Below the pieces are notes generated by a model, which saw only the letters and a list, made by a program, of their open reading frames with translations, was not told the DNA's origin and made no database searches. 14,232 nt of DNA from Desulfotomaculum sp. (GTDB taxonomy: Bacteria > Bacillota > Desulfotomaculia > Desulfotomaculales > Desulfohalotomaculaceae): assembly GCA_021129815.1 (NCBI GenBank), contig JAJOKN010000048.1, forward strand, positions 1-14,232, given 5' to 3'. This document shows positions 1 to 6,639 of the stretch, piece by piece. The translations under genes were made by a program, and so were the position numbers. The number at the start of each line of letters is the position of its first letter. Positions within the stretch are counted from its first letter, which is position 1.

Positions 1-59
1 AGTTTATAGATGGTATGTTCATCCATCTGTAAATATTCAGCAACTTGTTTGACTGTCAT
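1..59 (-). CDS. Helix-turn-helix (excisionase-type) DNA-binding protein, N-terminal fragment
   Basis: Reading the minus strand from an ATG at 59-57 gives 19 complete codons, beginning MTVKQVAEYLQMDEHTIYK, before the window edge. This matches the start of the small MerR/excisionase-type helix-turn-helix domain (HTH_17): a TVKQVAEYL first helix, then a recognition helix beginning around EHTIYKL. Such proteins bind DNA and occur as excisionases, plasmid or phage regulators, or N-terminal domains of larger proteins; which of these applies cannot be seen. The frame stays open upstream through lysine-rich codons to a possible TTG at 110-108, and no strong Shine-Dalgarno precedes either start, so the start is uncertain. 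It is divergent from the ribosomal cluster and lies where rpoC is usually found. Confidence 0.7.
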   Translation of the reverse strand, partial: MTVKQVAEYLQMDEHTIYK

Positions 60-136
60 TATTTCTTTTTTACTCTTTTTGTTTTTAATGGGGTTTGCTG
101 TAACTTTCAATGTTATAAAAAAATACAAGTTTAATA

Positions 137-166
137 TTGACAAATTAATTGTTTTAGTGATAAGAT
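137..166 (+). promoter_or_regulatory. Sigma-A-type promoter of the str cluster
   Basis: A perfect -35 box TTGACA (137-142) is followed after 18 bases by TAAGAT (161-166), which is preceded by TG one base upstream (158-159), making an extended -10 element. Transcription would begin near 173, leaving a leader of about 48 bases before the ybxF GTG. This fits a strong promoter for the translation genes that follow. The start site is inferred. Confidence 0.7.
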
Positions 167-220
167 ATGCAAGTGTTTGTCTGGCACTTATTTTCAGTAG
201 CGGAGCTGGAGGGATTATAA

Positions 221-472
221 GTGTCGCTTGAGGAGTTAGCTGCTGCTAACAAAAGGACGGTTGGAACTAAACAAACGTTAAAAGCATTGGAAAGAGGCGT
301 TGTTAAAGTTGTATATTTAGCTAAAGATGCTGAAAGACATGTTATAGATCCAGTGCTAAAAATTTGTGAAACCAAGAATATACCAATCGTTTGGGTTGAC
401 AACATGAAATTGTTAGGTGAAACTTGCTCAATAGAGGTAGGGTGTGCTACTGCTTCTATTACTGAAGAGTAA
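221..472 (+). CDS. ybxF: L7Ae/L30e-family kink-turn RNA-binding protein (YbxF-like)
   Basis: An 83-residue protein of the ribosomal L7Ae/L30e/Gadd45 family, the usual length for the small Firmicute YbxF/YlxQ-type proteins. Recognisable parts are the N-terminal helix with the GTKQTLKAL stretch that contacts kink-turn RNA, the VVKVVYLAKDAE strand-helix, and the C-terminal IPIVWVDNMKLLGETCSIEVG segment. Family members bind kink-turn RNA, and YbxF has been reported to associate with the ribosome; the exact role in bacteria is unsettled. It starts at GTG 221, eight bases after GGAGG (208-212). It is the first gene after the promoter at 137-166 and stands 70 bases before rpsL, its usual neighbour. 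In most Firmicutes it follows rpoC; here it follows a divergent regulator gene. Confidence 0.93.
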   Translation: MSLEELAAANKRTVGTKQTLKALERGVVKVVYLAKDAERHVIDPVLKICETKNIPIVWVDNMKLLGETCSIEVGCATASITEE

Positions 473-521
473 ACTTATAGTATAGAATAATAAATTGGAA
501 ATAATATTTAATGATTTGTGG

Positions 522-529
522 AAGGAGGT
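522..529 (+). promoter_or_regulatory. Ribosome binding site of rpsL
   Basis: AAGGAGGT lies 13 bases before the ATG at 543, a long but workable spacing. An in-frame upstream ATG at 495 lies before this site and a GTG at 528 lies within it, so neither is a good start; ATG 543 gives the standard S12 N-terminus. Confidence 0.75.
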
Positions 530-542
530 GGAGTATTGTAAA

Positions 543-917
543 ATGCCTACAATGAACCAGCTTGTCCGAAAAGGCAGAGAAAAAGTAGTTGTAAAATCAA
601 CAGCTCCAGCATTGAAAGGGTGCCCGCAAAAGCGAGGAGTTTGTACTAGAGTTTATACTACTACACCTAAAAAACCGAATTCTGCTCTGCGCAAAGTAGC
701 TCGTGTTCGTCTGACAAATGGAATAGAGGTAACAGCATATATTCCGGGAATTGGTCACAACCTACAGGAACACGCGGTAGTTTTAGTTCGCGGAGGTCGT
801 GTTAAAGATTTACCAGGTGTGCGTTATCATATTGTACGCGGGGCGTTAGATGCTGCAGGAGTTCAGGATCGCAAGCAGGGGCGTTCTAAGTATGGAACGA
901 AGCGTCCAAAGTCTTAA
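543..917 (+). CDS. rpsL: 30S ribosomal protein S12
   Basis: S12 sits at the decoding centre of the 30S subunit and helps monitor codon-anticodon pairing. The 124-residue product starts MPTMNQLVRKGREK, the standard bacterial N-terminus. The decoding loop TPKKPNSALRK (about residues 41-51) and the second loop GGRVKDLPGVRYH (84-96) are both intact. Lys43 and Lys88, where streptomycin-resistance changes are commonly found, are lysine, so the protein is predicted to be of the drug-sensitive type. Asp89, the residue methylthiolated by RimO in some bacteria, is present. Cys27 and Cys34 are ordinary for the family. A 72-base gap with a hairpin separates it from rpsG. Confidence 0.99.
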   Translation: MPTMNQLVRKGREKVVVKSTAPALKGCPQKRGVCTRVYTTTPKKPNSALRKVARVRLTNGIEVTAYIPGIGHNLQEHAVVLVRGGRVKDLPGVRYHIVRGALDAAGVQDRKQGRSKYGTKRPKS

Positions 918-923
918 GTATTT

Positions 924-960
924 ACAGTTTGCTAGGGGATTATAAGTTATAACAAGCTGT
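924..960 (+). promoter_or_regulatory. Inverted repeat between rpsL and rpsG
   Basis: ACAGTTTG (924-931) can pair with CAAGCTGT (953-960) over eight base pairs, one of them G-U. Inside the loop TTATA (940-944) pairs with TATAA (948-952). The T-rich run TTTTTAGTTTTT follows, so it resembles a weak intrinsic terminator or attenuator, though the stem is AT-rich. In E. coli the rpsL-rpsG spacer carries the S7 translational control site; a similar role here is only a guess from position. Confidence 0.35.
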
Positions 961-989
961 TTTTAGTTTTTGCAAAGGGAGGGGAAGTA

Positions 990-1460
990 GTGCCGAGAAG
1001 AGGTAGTGTTCCTAAGCGCGATGTATTACCTGATCCGGTTTATAACAGCAAGGCTATTACCAAGCTTATTGGTCAGGTGATGCGGGATGGAAAACGCAGT
1101 TTAGCAGAACGCATTGTATATACTGCAATGGATATAATTAAAGAAAAAACAGGCAGAGATCCACTTGAAGTATTTGAGGAAGCTTTAAAAAATGTAATGC
1201 CAGTGCTTGAGGTTAAAGCGCGGCGGGTTGGCGGTGCTAACTATCAAGTGCCGGTAGAAGTTAGGCCGGACAGAAGACAGACGTTAGCGATTAGGTGGAT
1301 TACAAATTACAGCCGTGAGCGCAAAGGTCGCAATATGGCAGAGAGGTTAGCAAGCGAACTGATGGATGCTGCTCAAGGAACTGGAGGAGCAGTTAAGAAA
1401 AAAGAAGATACGCACAAAATGGCAGAGGCTAACAAGGCATTTGCGCATTATAGGTGGTAA
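990..1460 (+). CDS. rpsG: 30S ribosomal protein S7
   Basis: S7 nucleates assembly of the 3' major domain (the head) of the 30S subunit and contacts tRNA at the E site. The 156-residue length is exactly typical. The N-terminus MPRRGSVPKRDVLPDPVY, the central KARRVGGANYQVPVEV segment (the hairpin region near the E site) and the C-terminal KKKEDTHKMAEANKAFAHYRW-type tail are all standard. It starts at GTG 990 after a strong GGGAGGGG site (977-984). fusA begins 15 bases downstream. In E. coli S7 is the autoregulator of the str operon; no site is proven here, but the hairpin in the preceding spacer is a candidate. Confidence 0.99.
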   Translation: MPRRGSVPKRDVLPDPVYNSKAITKLIGQVMRDGKRSLAERIVYTAMDIIKEKTGRDPLEVFEEALKNVMPVLEVKARRVGGANYQVPVEVRPDRRQTLAIRWITNYSRERKGRNMAERLASELMDAAQGTGGAVKKKEDTHKMAEANKAFAHYRW

Positions 1461-1475
1461 TAAGGAGGAGAAATC

Positions 1476-3557
1476 GTGGGAAGACAGGTGCCGCTTGAGC
1501 GCACTCGAAACATAGGTATTATGGCTCATATTGATGCGGGCAAAACCACTACGACAGAGCGCATATTGTTTTATACTGGTAGGGTGCATAAAATTGGAGA
1601 AGTGCATGATGGTGCTGCAACTATGGACTGGATGGTTCAGGAGCAGGAGAGAGGTATTACTATAACTTCCGCTGCTACTACTTGTATGTGGCGCGATCAT
1701 CGTATAAACATTATAGACACACCAGGGCACGTGGACTTTACGGTCGAAGTGGAACGTTCACTCAGAGTGCTTGATGGTGCAGTAGCTGTTTTTTGCTCTG
1801 TTGGTGGTGTAGAGCCTCAATCTGAAACAGTATGGCGACAAGCTGATAAATATAGGGTGCCGCGAATTGCATATGTCAATAAGATGGACCGTACTGGTGC
1901 GGATTTTTTCAATGTAGTAAATATGATGAAAGAAAGATTAGGTGCTAATCCTGTGCCTATTCAATTGCCAATTGGTGCAGAAGATAGCTTTGTGGGAGTT
2001 GTAGACTTAGTTAAAGAAAAAGCCATAATATATGTTGATGATCTTGGGACAAAAAGTGAAGAAACAGCTATACCGGAAGATATGGTTGAGTTAGTAGCAG
2101 AGTACCGTGAAAAATTGCTGGAAGCTGTTGCTGAACATGATGAAGAATTGATGATGAAATATTTAGAAGGTGAAGAGATCAGCGTTGATGAGTTAATAAA
2201 AGCAATTAGAAAGGCTACAATAGCGGTTCAAATAACTCCTGTGCTTGCTGGTTCTTCTTTTAAAAACAAAGGGGTTCAGCCGCTTTTAGATGCTATAGTT
2301 GATTATTTGCCATCTCCTGTGGATATACCAGATGTTAAAGGGCAAGACCCTGAAACCGGTGAAGAGATAAGCAGAAAGCCTGCAGATGACGAGAAATTTT
2401 CAGCTTTGGCTTTTAAAATAATGACGGATCCTTATGTTGGTAAACTCACATTTTTTAGAGTATATTCAGGAACTATGAAGTCTGGTTCGTATGTTTTTAA
2501 CTCTACTAAAGGCAAGAAAGAAAGAATAGGGCGTATTTTGCAGATGCATGCTAATCACCGTGAGGAGATTAACGAGGTATTTGCAGGAGATATTGCTGCA
2601 GCTGTTGGACTTAAGTTTACTACTACAGGGGATACTCTTTGTGATGAAAAAGCACCTATTGTTTTGGAATCTATGGAGTTTCCAGAACCTGTTATAGATA
2701 TTGCTATTGAACCAAAGAGCAAAGCTGATCAGGATAAGTTAGCGATGGCTTTGCAAAAACTAGCAGAGGAAGATCCTACATTTAGAATGCATACCGACCA
2801 TGAGACGGGGCAGACGATAATTTCAGGTATGGGCGAGTTGCACCTAGATATAATTGTAGATCGTTTGGTGAGAGAGTTTAAGGTTGAGGCTAATGTTGGC
2901 CGCCCACAAGTTGCATATAAAGAAACTATCAAGAAAGCTGTTAAGGCAGAAGGTAAGTTTATACGCCAATCTGGTGGTAGAGGACAGTATGGACACTGCT
3001 GGATCGAGATAGAACCGCTCGAGCGTGGTGCAGGGTATGAGTTTGTAAATAAAATTGTTGGGGGAGTTATACCAAAAGAATATATCCCTGCTGTGGATGC
3101 TGGCATTAGAGAAGCTATGGAAACAGGAGTGCTTGCAGGATACCCGATGTTGGATATTAGGGTAACACTGTTTGATGGTTCATACCATGAAGTAGACTCT
3201 TCAGAAATGGCTTTTAAGGTAGCGGGTTCTATGGCTTTCAAAGAAGGTGCAAAAAAAGCAGATCCAGTCTTGCTTGAGCCTATTATGAAGGTTGAGGTCA
3301 TAGTTCCTGAAGAATACATGGGAGATGTCATGGGAGATATAAACAGCAGAAGAGGACGCATAGAATCCATGGACCAAAGAGGTAATTCAAGAGTGATAAC
3401 TGCTTATGTGCCACTTGCTGAAATGTTTGGTTATGCTACAGATTTGCGTTCTCGCACTCAAGGTCGCGGTCAATACACTATGCAGTTTGCTAGATATGAA
3501 GAAGTACCTAAAAACGTGGCAGAAGAGATTATAAACAAGAACAAAAGCGATAGTTAA
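1476..3557 (+). CDS. fusA: Elongation factor G
   Basis: EF-G is the GTPase that drives tRNA-mRNA translocation and, with RRF, ribosome recycling in the cytoplasm. All GTPase motifs are present: AHIDAGKT (P loop, residues 17-24), RGIT (switch I, 59-62), DTPGH (81-85) and NKMD (135-138). The five-domain form is complete at 693 residues, with the domain IV sequence GGVIPKEYIPAVDAGI and the C-terminal GDINSRRGRIESMD segment of domain V. It starts at GTG 1476, five bases after AAGGAGGAG (1462-1470). No fusidic-acid-resistance type truncation or insertion is seen. Only 15 bases separate it from rpsG, so it is cotranscribed; an 84-base AT-rich spacer precedes tuf. Confidence 0.99.
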   Translation: MGRQVPLERTRNIGIMAHIDAGKTTTTERILFYTGRVHKIGEVHDGAATMDWMVQEQERGITITSAATTCMWRDHRINIIDTPGHVDFTVEVERSLRVLDGAVAVFCSVGGVEPQSETVWRQADKYRVPRIAYVNKMDRTGADFFNVVNMMKERLGANPVPIQLPIGAEDSFVGVVDLVKEKAIIYVDDLGTKSEETAIPEDMVELVAEYREKLLEAVAEHDEELMMKYLEGEEISVDELIKAIRKATIAVQITPVLAGSSFKNKGVQPLLDAIVDYLPSPVDIPDVKGQDPETGEEISRKPADDEKFSALAFKIMTDPYVGKLTFFRVYSGTMKSGSYVFNSTKGKKERIGRILQMHANHREEINEVFAGDIAAAVGLKFTTTGDTLCDEKAPIVLESMEFPEPVIDIAIEPKSKADQDKLAMALQKLAEEDPTFRMHTDHETGQTIISGMGELHLDIIVDRLVREFKVEANVGRPQVAYKETIKKAVKAEGKFIRQSGGRGQYGHCWIEIEPLERGAGYEFVNKIVGGVIPKEYIPAVDAGIREAMETGVLAGYPMLDIRVTLFDGSYHEVDSSEMAFKVAGSMAFKEGAKKADPVLLEPIMKVEVIVPEEYMGDVMGDINSRRGRIESMDQRGNSRVITAYVPLAEMFGYATDLRSRTQGRGQYTMQFARYEEVPKNVAEEIINKNKSDS

Positions 3558-3641
3558 ATGATGGTAGATTAATAAAAAGTTTTTAAATAAATTTTTTTTA
3601 AGAATAAATTAAAATTTAAATTTTTAAGGAGGAGATGCTTT
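3558..3641 (+). other. Very AT-rich spacer between fusA and tuf
   Basis: This 84-base gap is almost wholly A and T apart from the tuf Shine-Dalgarno AAGGAGGAG (3626-3634). It has small A-T-only inverted repeats, such as TAAAA/TTTTA near 3575-3590, but no convincing terminator and no promoter with good boxes. It may simply be an unstructured, well-translated leader for tuf. Confidence 0.5.
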
Positions 3642-4844
3642 ATGTCAAAAGAAAAATTTGAAAGAACGAAACCACACGTAAACGTTGGTACGATTGGACA
3701 CGTTGACCATGGGAAAACAACTTTGACAGCAGCTATTACTACTGTTCTGTCTAAAGCTGGTAAAGCAGAAGTGAAGAAGTATGATGATATCGACAATGCT
3801 CCAGAAGAGCGCGAGCGCGGTATTACAATTAACACTGCTCACGTTGAGTATGAAACTGATAAGCGTCACTATGCTCACGTGGACTGCCCGGGACACGCTG
3901 ACTATGTTAAAAATATGATTACCGGTGCAGCTCAAATGGATGGCGCTATATTAGTTGTGTCTGCTGCAGATGGTCCTATGCCTCAGACAAGAGAGCATAT
4001 TTTGCTTTCACGTCAGGTAGGAGTGCCTTATATAGTTGTGTTTTTGAATAAAGCTGACATGGTTGATGATGAAGAATTGTTGGAATTAGTAGAAATGGAA
4101 GTGCGTGAATTATTATCCAATTATGAATTCCCTGGAGATGAGGTGCCTGTTGTTGTTGGTTCAGCGCTGAAGGCTTTAGAGTGTGGATGTGGCAGCCGTG
4201 ACTGCCAGTGGTGCGAAAAGATATGGGAATTGATGGATAATGTTGATGAATATATTCCAACTCCAGAAAGAGATGTGGATAAGCCATTCTTGATGCCTAT
4301 AGAGGATGTATTCTCAATTACTGGTCGTGGAACTGTTGCTACTGGTCGTGTAGAGCGCGGTAAGATTAAACCGGGCGATGAAGTTGAAATAGTTGGAATG
4401 CAGGACAAGCCGCGCAAAGTTGTTGTAACAGGAGTAGAAATGTTTAGGAAGTTGTTGGATGAAGCCGTAGCAGGTGACAACATAGGTTGTCTATTGCGTG
4501 GTGTGGAACGCGATGAAGTAGAGCGTGGTCAAGTATTAGCTGCTCCTGGTACTATTAAGCCACATACTAAATTTGACGCAGAAGTTTATGTATTGACCAA
4601 AGAGGAAGGAGGACGCCATACCCCATTCTTTAATGGTTATCGTCCACAGTTCTACTTCCGTACAACAGACGTAACAGGTGTTGTTCAATTGCCAGAAGGT
4701 GTAGAGATGGTAATGCCTGGTGACAATACTAAGTTTATTATAGAACTCATAACACCAATTGCTATAGAAGAAGGATTGCGTTTTGCTATCCGTGAAGGTG
4801 GACGCACAGTTGGTGCAGGTGTAGTAACTAAAATCCATGAATAA
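3642..4844 (+). CDS. tuf: Elongation factor Tu
   Basis: EF-Tu carries aminoacyl-tRNA to the ribosomal A site as a GTP complex. The 400-residue protein has GHVDHGKT (19-26), RGIT (59-62), DCPGH (81-85), NKAD (136-139) and the SAL motif (174-176), then domain II (GRGTVATGRVERG) and domain III. Directly after SAL comes a short insert with four cysteines at 181, 183, 188 and 191 (CGC...CQWC), absent from E. coli EF-Tu but, from memory, shared by several Clostridia; it could hold a metal. Start ATG 3642 lies seven bases after AAGGAGGAG. The tuf-S10 gap downstream is unusually structured. Some Firmicutes carry a second tuf copy; whether this one does is outside the window. Confidence 0.99.
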   Translation: MSKEKFERTKPHVNVGTIGHVDHGKTTLTAAITTVLSKAGKAEVKKYDDIDNAPEERERGITINTAHVEYETDKRHYAHVDCPGHADYVKNMITGAAQMDGAILVVSAADGPMPQTREHILLSRQVGVPYIVVFLNKADMVDDEELLELVEMEVRELLSNYEFPGDEVPVVVGSALKALECGCGSRDCQWCEKIWELMDNVDEYIPTPERDVDKPFLMPIEDVFSITGRGTVATGRVERGKIKPGDEVEIVGMQDKPRKVVVTGVEMFRKLLDEAVAGDNIGCLLRGVERDEVERGQVLAAPGTIKPHTKFDAEVYVLTKEEGGRHTPFFNGYRPQFYFRTTDVTGVVQLPEGVEMVMPGDNTKFIIELITPIAIEEGLRFAIREGGRTVGAGVVTKIHE

Positions 4845-4881
4845 TTAACTGTATTTTTGTGACCATAATGAGGGTTTGTTT

Positions 4882-4890
4882 TGTTACACT
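4882..4890 (+). promoter_or_regulatory. Possible extended -10 promoter for the S10 cluster
   Basis: TGTTACACT has a TG one base before TACACT, which matches TATAAT at four of six positions. No good -35 box lies 16-18 bases upstream; the nearest candidate, TTGTGA (4857-4862), is 22 bases away. If active, RNA would start near 4897, in the left arm of the 12-bp inverted repeat. This is a weak call. Confidence 0.3.
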
Positions 4891-4893
4891 AAA

Positions 4894-4967
4894 AATGCAA
4901 GCAGCACATGATGTTTTGCAATCTACGAGCATCTAAAATGACAATGATGTTATAGGCTGCTTGCATT
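4894..4967 (+). promoter_or_regulatory. Perfect 12-bp inverted repeat in the rpsJ leader
   Basis: AATGCAAGCAGC (4894-4905) is exactly complementary to GCTGCTTGCATT (4956-4967), enclosing a 50-base loop. Inside, ACAT (4906-4909) can pair with ATGT (4947-4950), and GATGTTT (4910-4916) with GAGCATC (4927-4933) using two G-U pairs. No run of T follows the right arm, so it is not a typical terminator. Placed in front of the S10 cluster, it is a candidate cis-regulatory RNA. It does not have tRNA or T-box hallmarks. Confidence 0.6.
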
Positions 4968-4975
4968 ATATTGCT

Positions 4976-5009
4976 ACCACTTGTTGTTTTGATAGTCAAA
5001 CAAGGTGGT
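4976..5009 (+). promoter_or_regulatory. Hairpin just upstream of the rpsJ Shine-Dalgarno
   Basis: ACCAC (4976-4980) pairs with GTGGT (5005-5009); after a small internal loop TTG (4984-4986) pairs with CAA (5001-5003), then TTTGA (4988-4992) with TCAAA (4996-5000), closing on a TAG triloop. That is 13 pairs in 34 bases. It ends four bases before AAGGAGG (5014-5020), so it does not mask the site, but a protein bound there could affect ribosome loading. Confidence 0.55.
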
Positions 5010-5026
5010 TGTTAAGGAGGAAGAAT

Positions 5027-5335
5027 ATGAAAAACCAAAAAATACGTATAAAACTGAAGGCCTATGACCATAAAATACTGGATCAGTCTGCTTCAAAAAT
5101 TGTAGATACAGCTAAGCGCACAGGGGCTACTGTAGCAGGACCTGTGCCGCTGCCTACTGAAAAAACTATTTATACTATATTGCGCTCGCCGCATGTTAAT
5201 AAAGATTCTAGAGAACAGTTCGAAATGCGTGTGCATAAGAGGCTTGTAGATATTATTGATCCAACTCCTAAAACAGTGGATTCTTTAATGCGCCTCAATT
5301 TGCCAGCAGGTGTGGATATTGAAATCAAGCTTTAA
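5027..5335 (+). CDS. rpsJ: 30S ribosomal protein S10 (NusE)
   Basis: S10 is a head protein of the 30S subunit and, as NusE, joins NusB in antitermination complexes. The product is 102 residues, the standard length, starting MKNQKIRIKLKAYDHKILDQ. The long RNA-binding loop with GPVPLPTEKTIYTILRSPHVNK and the C-terminal LPAGVDIEIKL are intact. Start ATG 5027 is placed by AAGGAGG at 5014-5020 and by family length; an in-frame TTG at 4961 lies within the upstream inverted repeat and would add 22 unrelated residues. It heads the S10 cluster, and its stop codon is part of the rplC Shine-Dalgarno, suggesting tight coupling. Confidence 0.99.
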   Translation: MKNQKIRIKLKAYDHKILDQSASKIVDTAKRTGATVAGPVPLPTEKTIYTILRSPHVNKDSREQFEMRVHKRLVDIIDPTPKTVDSLMRLNLPAGVDIEIKL

Positions 5336-5347
5336 GGAGGTGGAGGC

Positions 5348-5977
5348 GTGGCAAAGGCAATTTTGGGTAAAAAAGTAGGTATGACTCAGATTTATACTCA
5401 AGAAGGAGAGGCAATTCCTGTAACGGTTATAGAAGCAGGACATTGTGTGGTTATTTCTAAAAGGACACCTGAAGCAGATGGATATTCAGCTATTCAGCTA
5501 GGTTTTGGAGAGATAAAAGAAAAGCAGGTGAATAAGCCTTTAAAAGGGCATTTTGAAAAAAATTCTGTAAAGCCAGTGCGTTTTATAAAAGAATTTAGAA
5601 CAGAGAACATAGAAGAATTTAAAGTTGGTCAGGAAATAAAAGTAGATATATTTGACGTGGGAAACAGAGTGGATATAACAGGAACGTCTAAAGGTAGGGG
5701 CTTTGCTGGTACTATTAAGCGACATGGATTTCAAAGAGGACCGATGTCACATGGTTCTAAAAGTCACAGACGTCCAGGCTCATCTGGAGCTTTAGGCCCG
5801 GCTCATACTTTTAAAGGTAAAAGAGCTCCAGGGCATATGGGAGTAGAAAGGGTAACTATACAAAACTTAGAGGTGGTAAAAGTTGATCCTGAAAATAACT
5901 TGTTAGCAGTTAAAGGCGCTGTTCCTGGTATAAAGGGCGGCTTGCTTATGATAAAAACTAGTGTTAAGCCAAAATAA
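5348..5977 (+). CDS. rplC: 50S ribosomal protein L3
   Basis: L3 is an early 50S assembly protein whose loop reaches the peptidyl-transferase centre. The 209 residues begin MAKAILGKKVGMTQIY, the family signature, followed by the beta-barrel and the extended loop containing GFAGTIKRHGFQRGP, SHGSKSHRRPGSSG and FKGKRAPGHMG, ending with VTIQNLEVVKVD. At the position corresponding to the E. coli methylated glutamine (GQMG) this protein has His (GHMG). Start is GTG 5348; AAGGAGGTGG (5334-5343) overlaps the rpsJ stop. rplD follows after 35 bases. Confidence 0.99.
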   Translation: MAKAILGKKVGMTQIYTQEGEAIPVTVIEAGHCVVISKRTPEADGYSAIQLGFGEIKEKQVNKPLKGHFEKNSVKPVRFIKEFRTENIEEFKVGQEIKVDIFDVGNRVDITGTSKGRGFAGTIKRHGFQRGPMSHGSKSHRRPGSSGALGPAHTFKGKRAPGHMGVERVTIQNLEVVKVDPENNLLAVKGAVPGIKGGLLMIKTSVKPK

Positions 5978-6012
5978 AAAACTTTTTAGATAACGAAAGA
6001 GGCGATGATTTG

Positions 6013-6639
6013 ATGCCCAAAGTAGCAGTTTATAATATAAATGGAGAACAAGTTGGGGAAATAGAATTGAACGATGCTGTTTGGGGGATTGAGCCCAACA
6101 AGTATGTGTTGCATCAGGCAGTAGTTATGCAATTAGCTTCTCGGCGCTTGGGTACTCATGCTACCAAAACCAGAGGCATGGTAAGAGGAGGCGGACGTAA
6201 GCCCTGGCGTCAAAAGGGAACTGGTAGAGCAAGACATGGAAGCATTCGTTCTCCTATCTGGAGAGGCGGTGGAACTGTTTTTGGTCCGCATCCCAGAAAG
6301 TATGGCTTTTCTCTTCCTAAAAAAGTAAGACGGCTTGCTATGAAATCAGCGCTGTCAAGCAGAGTTAAGTCAAATGATATTTTGGTTTTAGATTCGCTTG
6401 ATATGAGTGTTCCAAAGACAAAAGAAATGGTTAAAATTTTATCTAACCTGAATGTTGATAAAAAAGCACTGGTAGTCACTGCGGAATATAATGAAAACGT
6501 GTTTAAATCTGCTAGAAATATTCCTTATGTAACACAGCTTAAAGCTGACAAATTAAATGTTTATGATGTCTTAAATCATCAAAAGCTCATAATCACTAAG
6601 GATGCAGTGGCTAAAATTGAGGAGGTGCTGGCTGAATGA
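6013..6639 (+). CDS. rplD: 50S ribosomal protein L4
   Basis: L4 binds 23S domain I during assembly and lines the nascent-peptide tunnel; in E. coli it also represses the S10 operon. The 208-residue protein has the globular start PKVAVYNINGEQVGEI and the arginine- and glycine-rich tunnel loop at about residues 57-90, including GGGRKPWRQKGTGRARHG. Lys63, whose replacement gives macrolide resistance in E. coli, is lysine. ATG 6013 is chosen over the adjacent in-frame TTG 6010 because ATG is preferred; GAGG (5999-6002) serves either. The gene overlaps rplW by four bases (ATGA), a classic coupling arrangement. Confidence 0.98.
   Translation: MPKVAVYNINGEQVGEIELNDAVWGIEPNKYVLHQAVVMQLASRRLGTHATKTRGMVRGGGRKPWRQKGTGRARHGSIRSPIWRGGGTVFGPHPRKYGFSLPKKVRRLAMKSALSSRVKSNDILVLDSLDMSVPKTKEMVKILSNLNVDKKALVVTAEYNENVFKSARNIPYVTQLKADKLNVYDVLNHQKLIITKDAVAKIEEVLAE

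Noticed and set aside
2729..3370. Long open frame on the minus strand across fusA
   Set aside because: It lies wholly within EF-G codons, has no recognisable domain and looks like a shadow of the true gene; the same holds for the minus-strand frames over tuf, rplP and rplN.
3558..3641. Terminator or promoter between fusA and tuf
   Set aside because: A-T-only repeats without a GC stem and no hexamer pair with good spacing; kept only as an AT-rich spacer.
4890..4970. Possible tRNA or T-box leader in the tuf-rpsJ gap
   Set aside because: The terminal 12-bp stem recalls an acceptor stem, but no TPsiC-loop consensus (GTTCRANTC), no plausible anticodon arm and no T-box AGGGTGGNACCGCG sequence is present.
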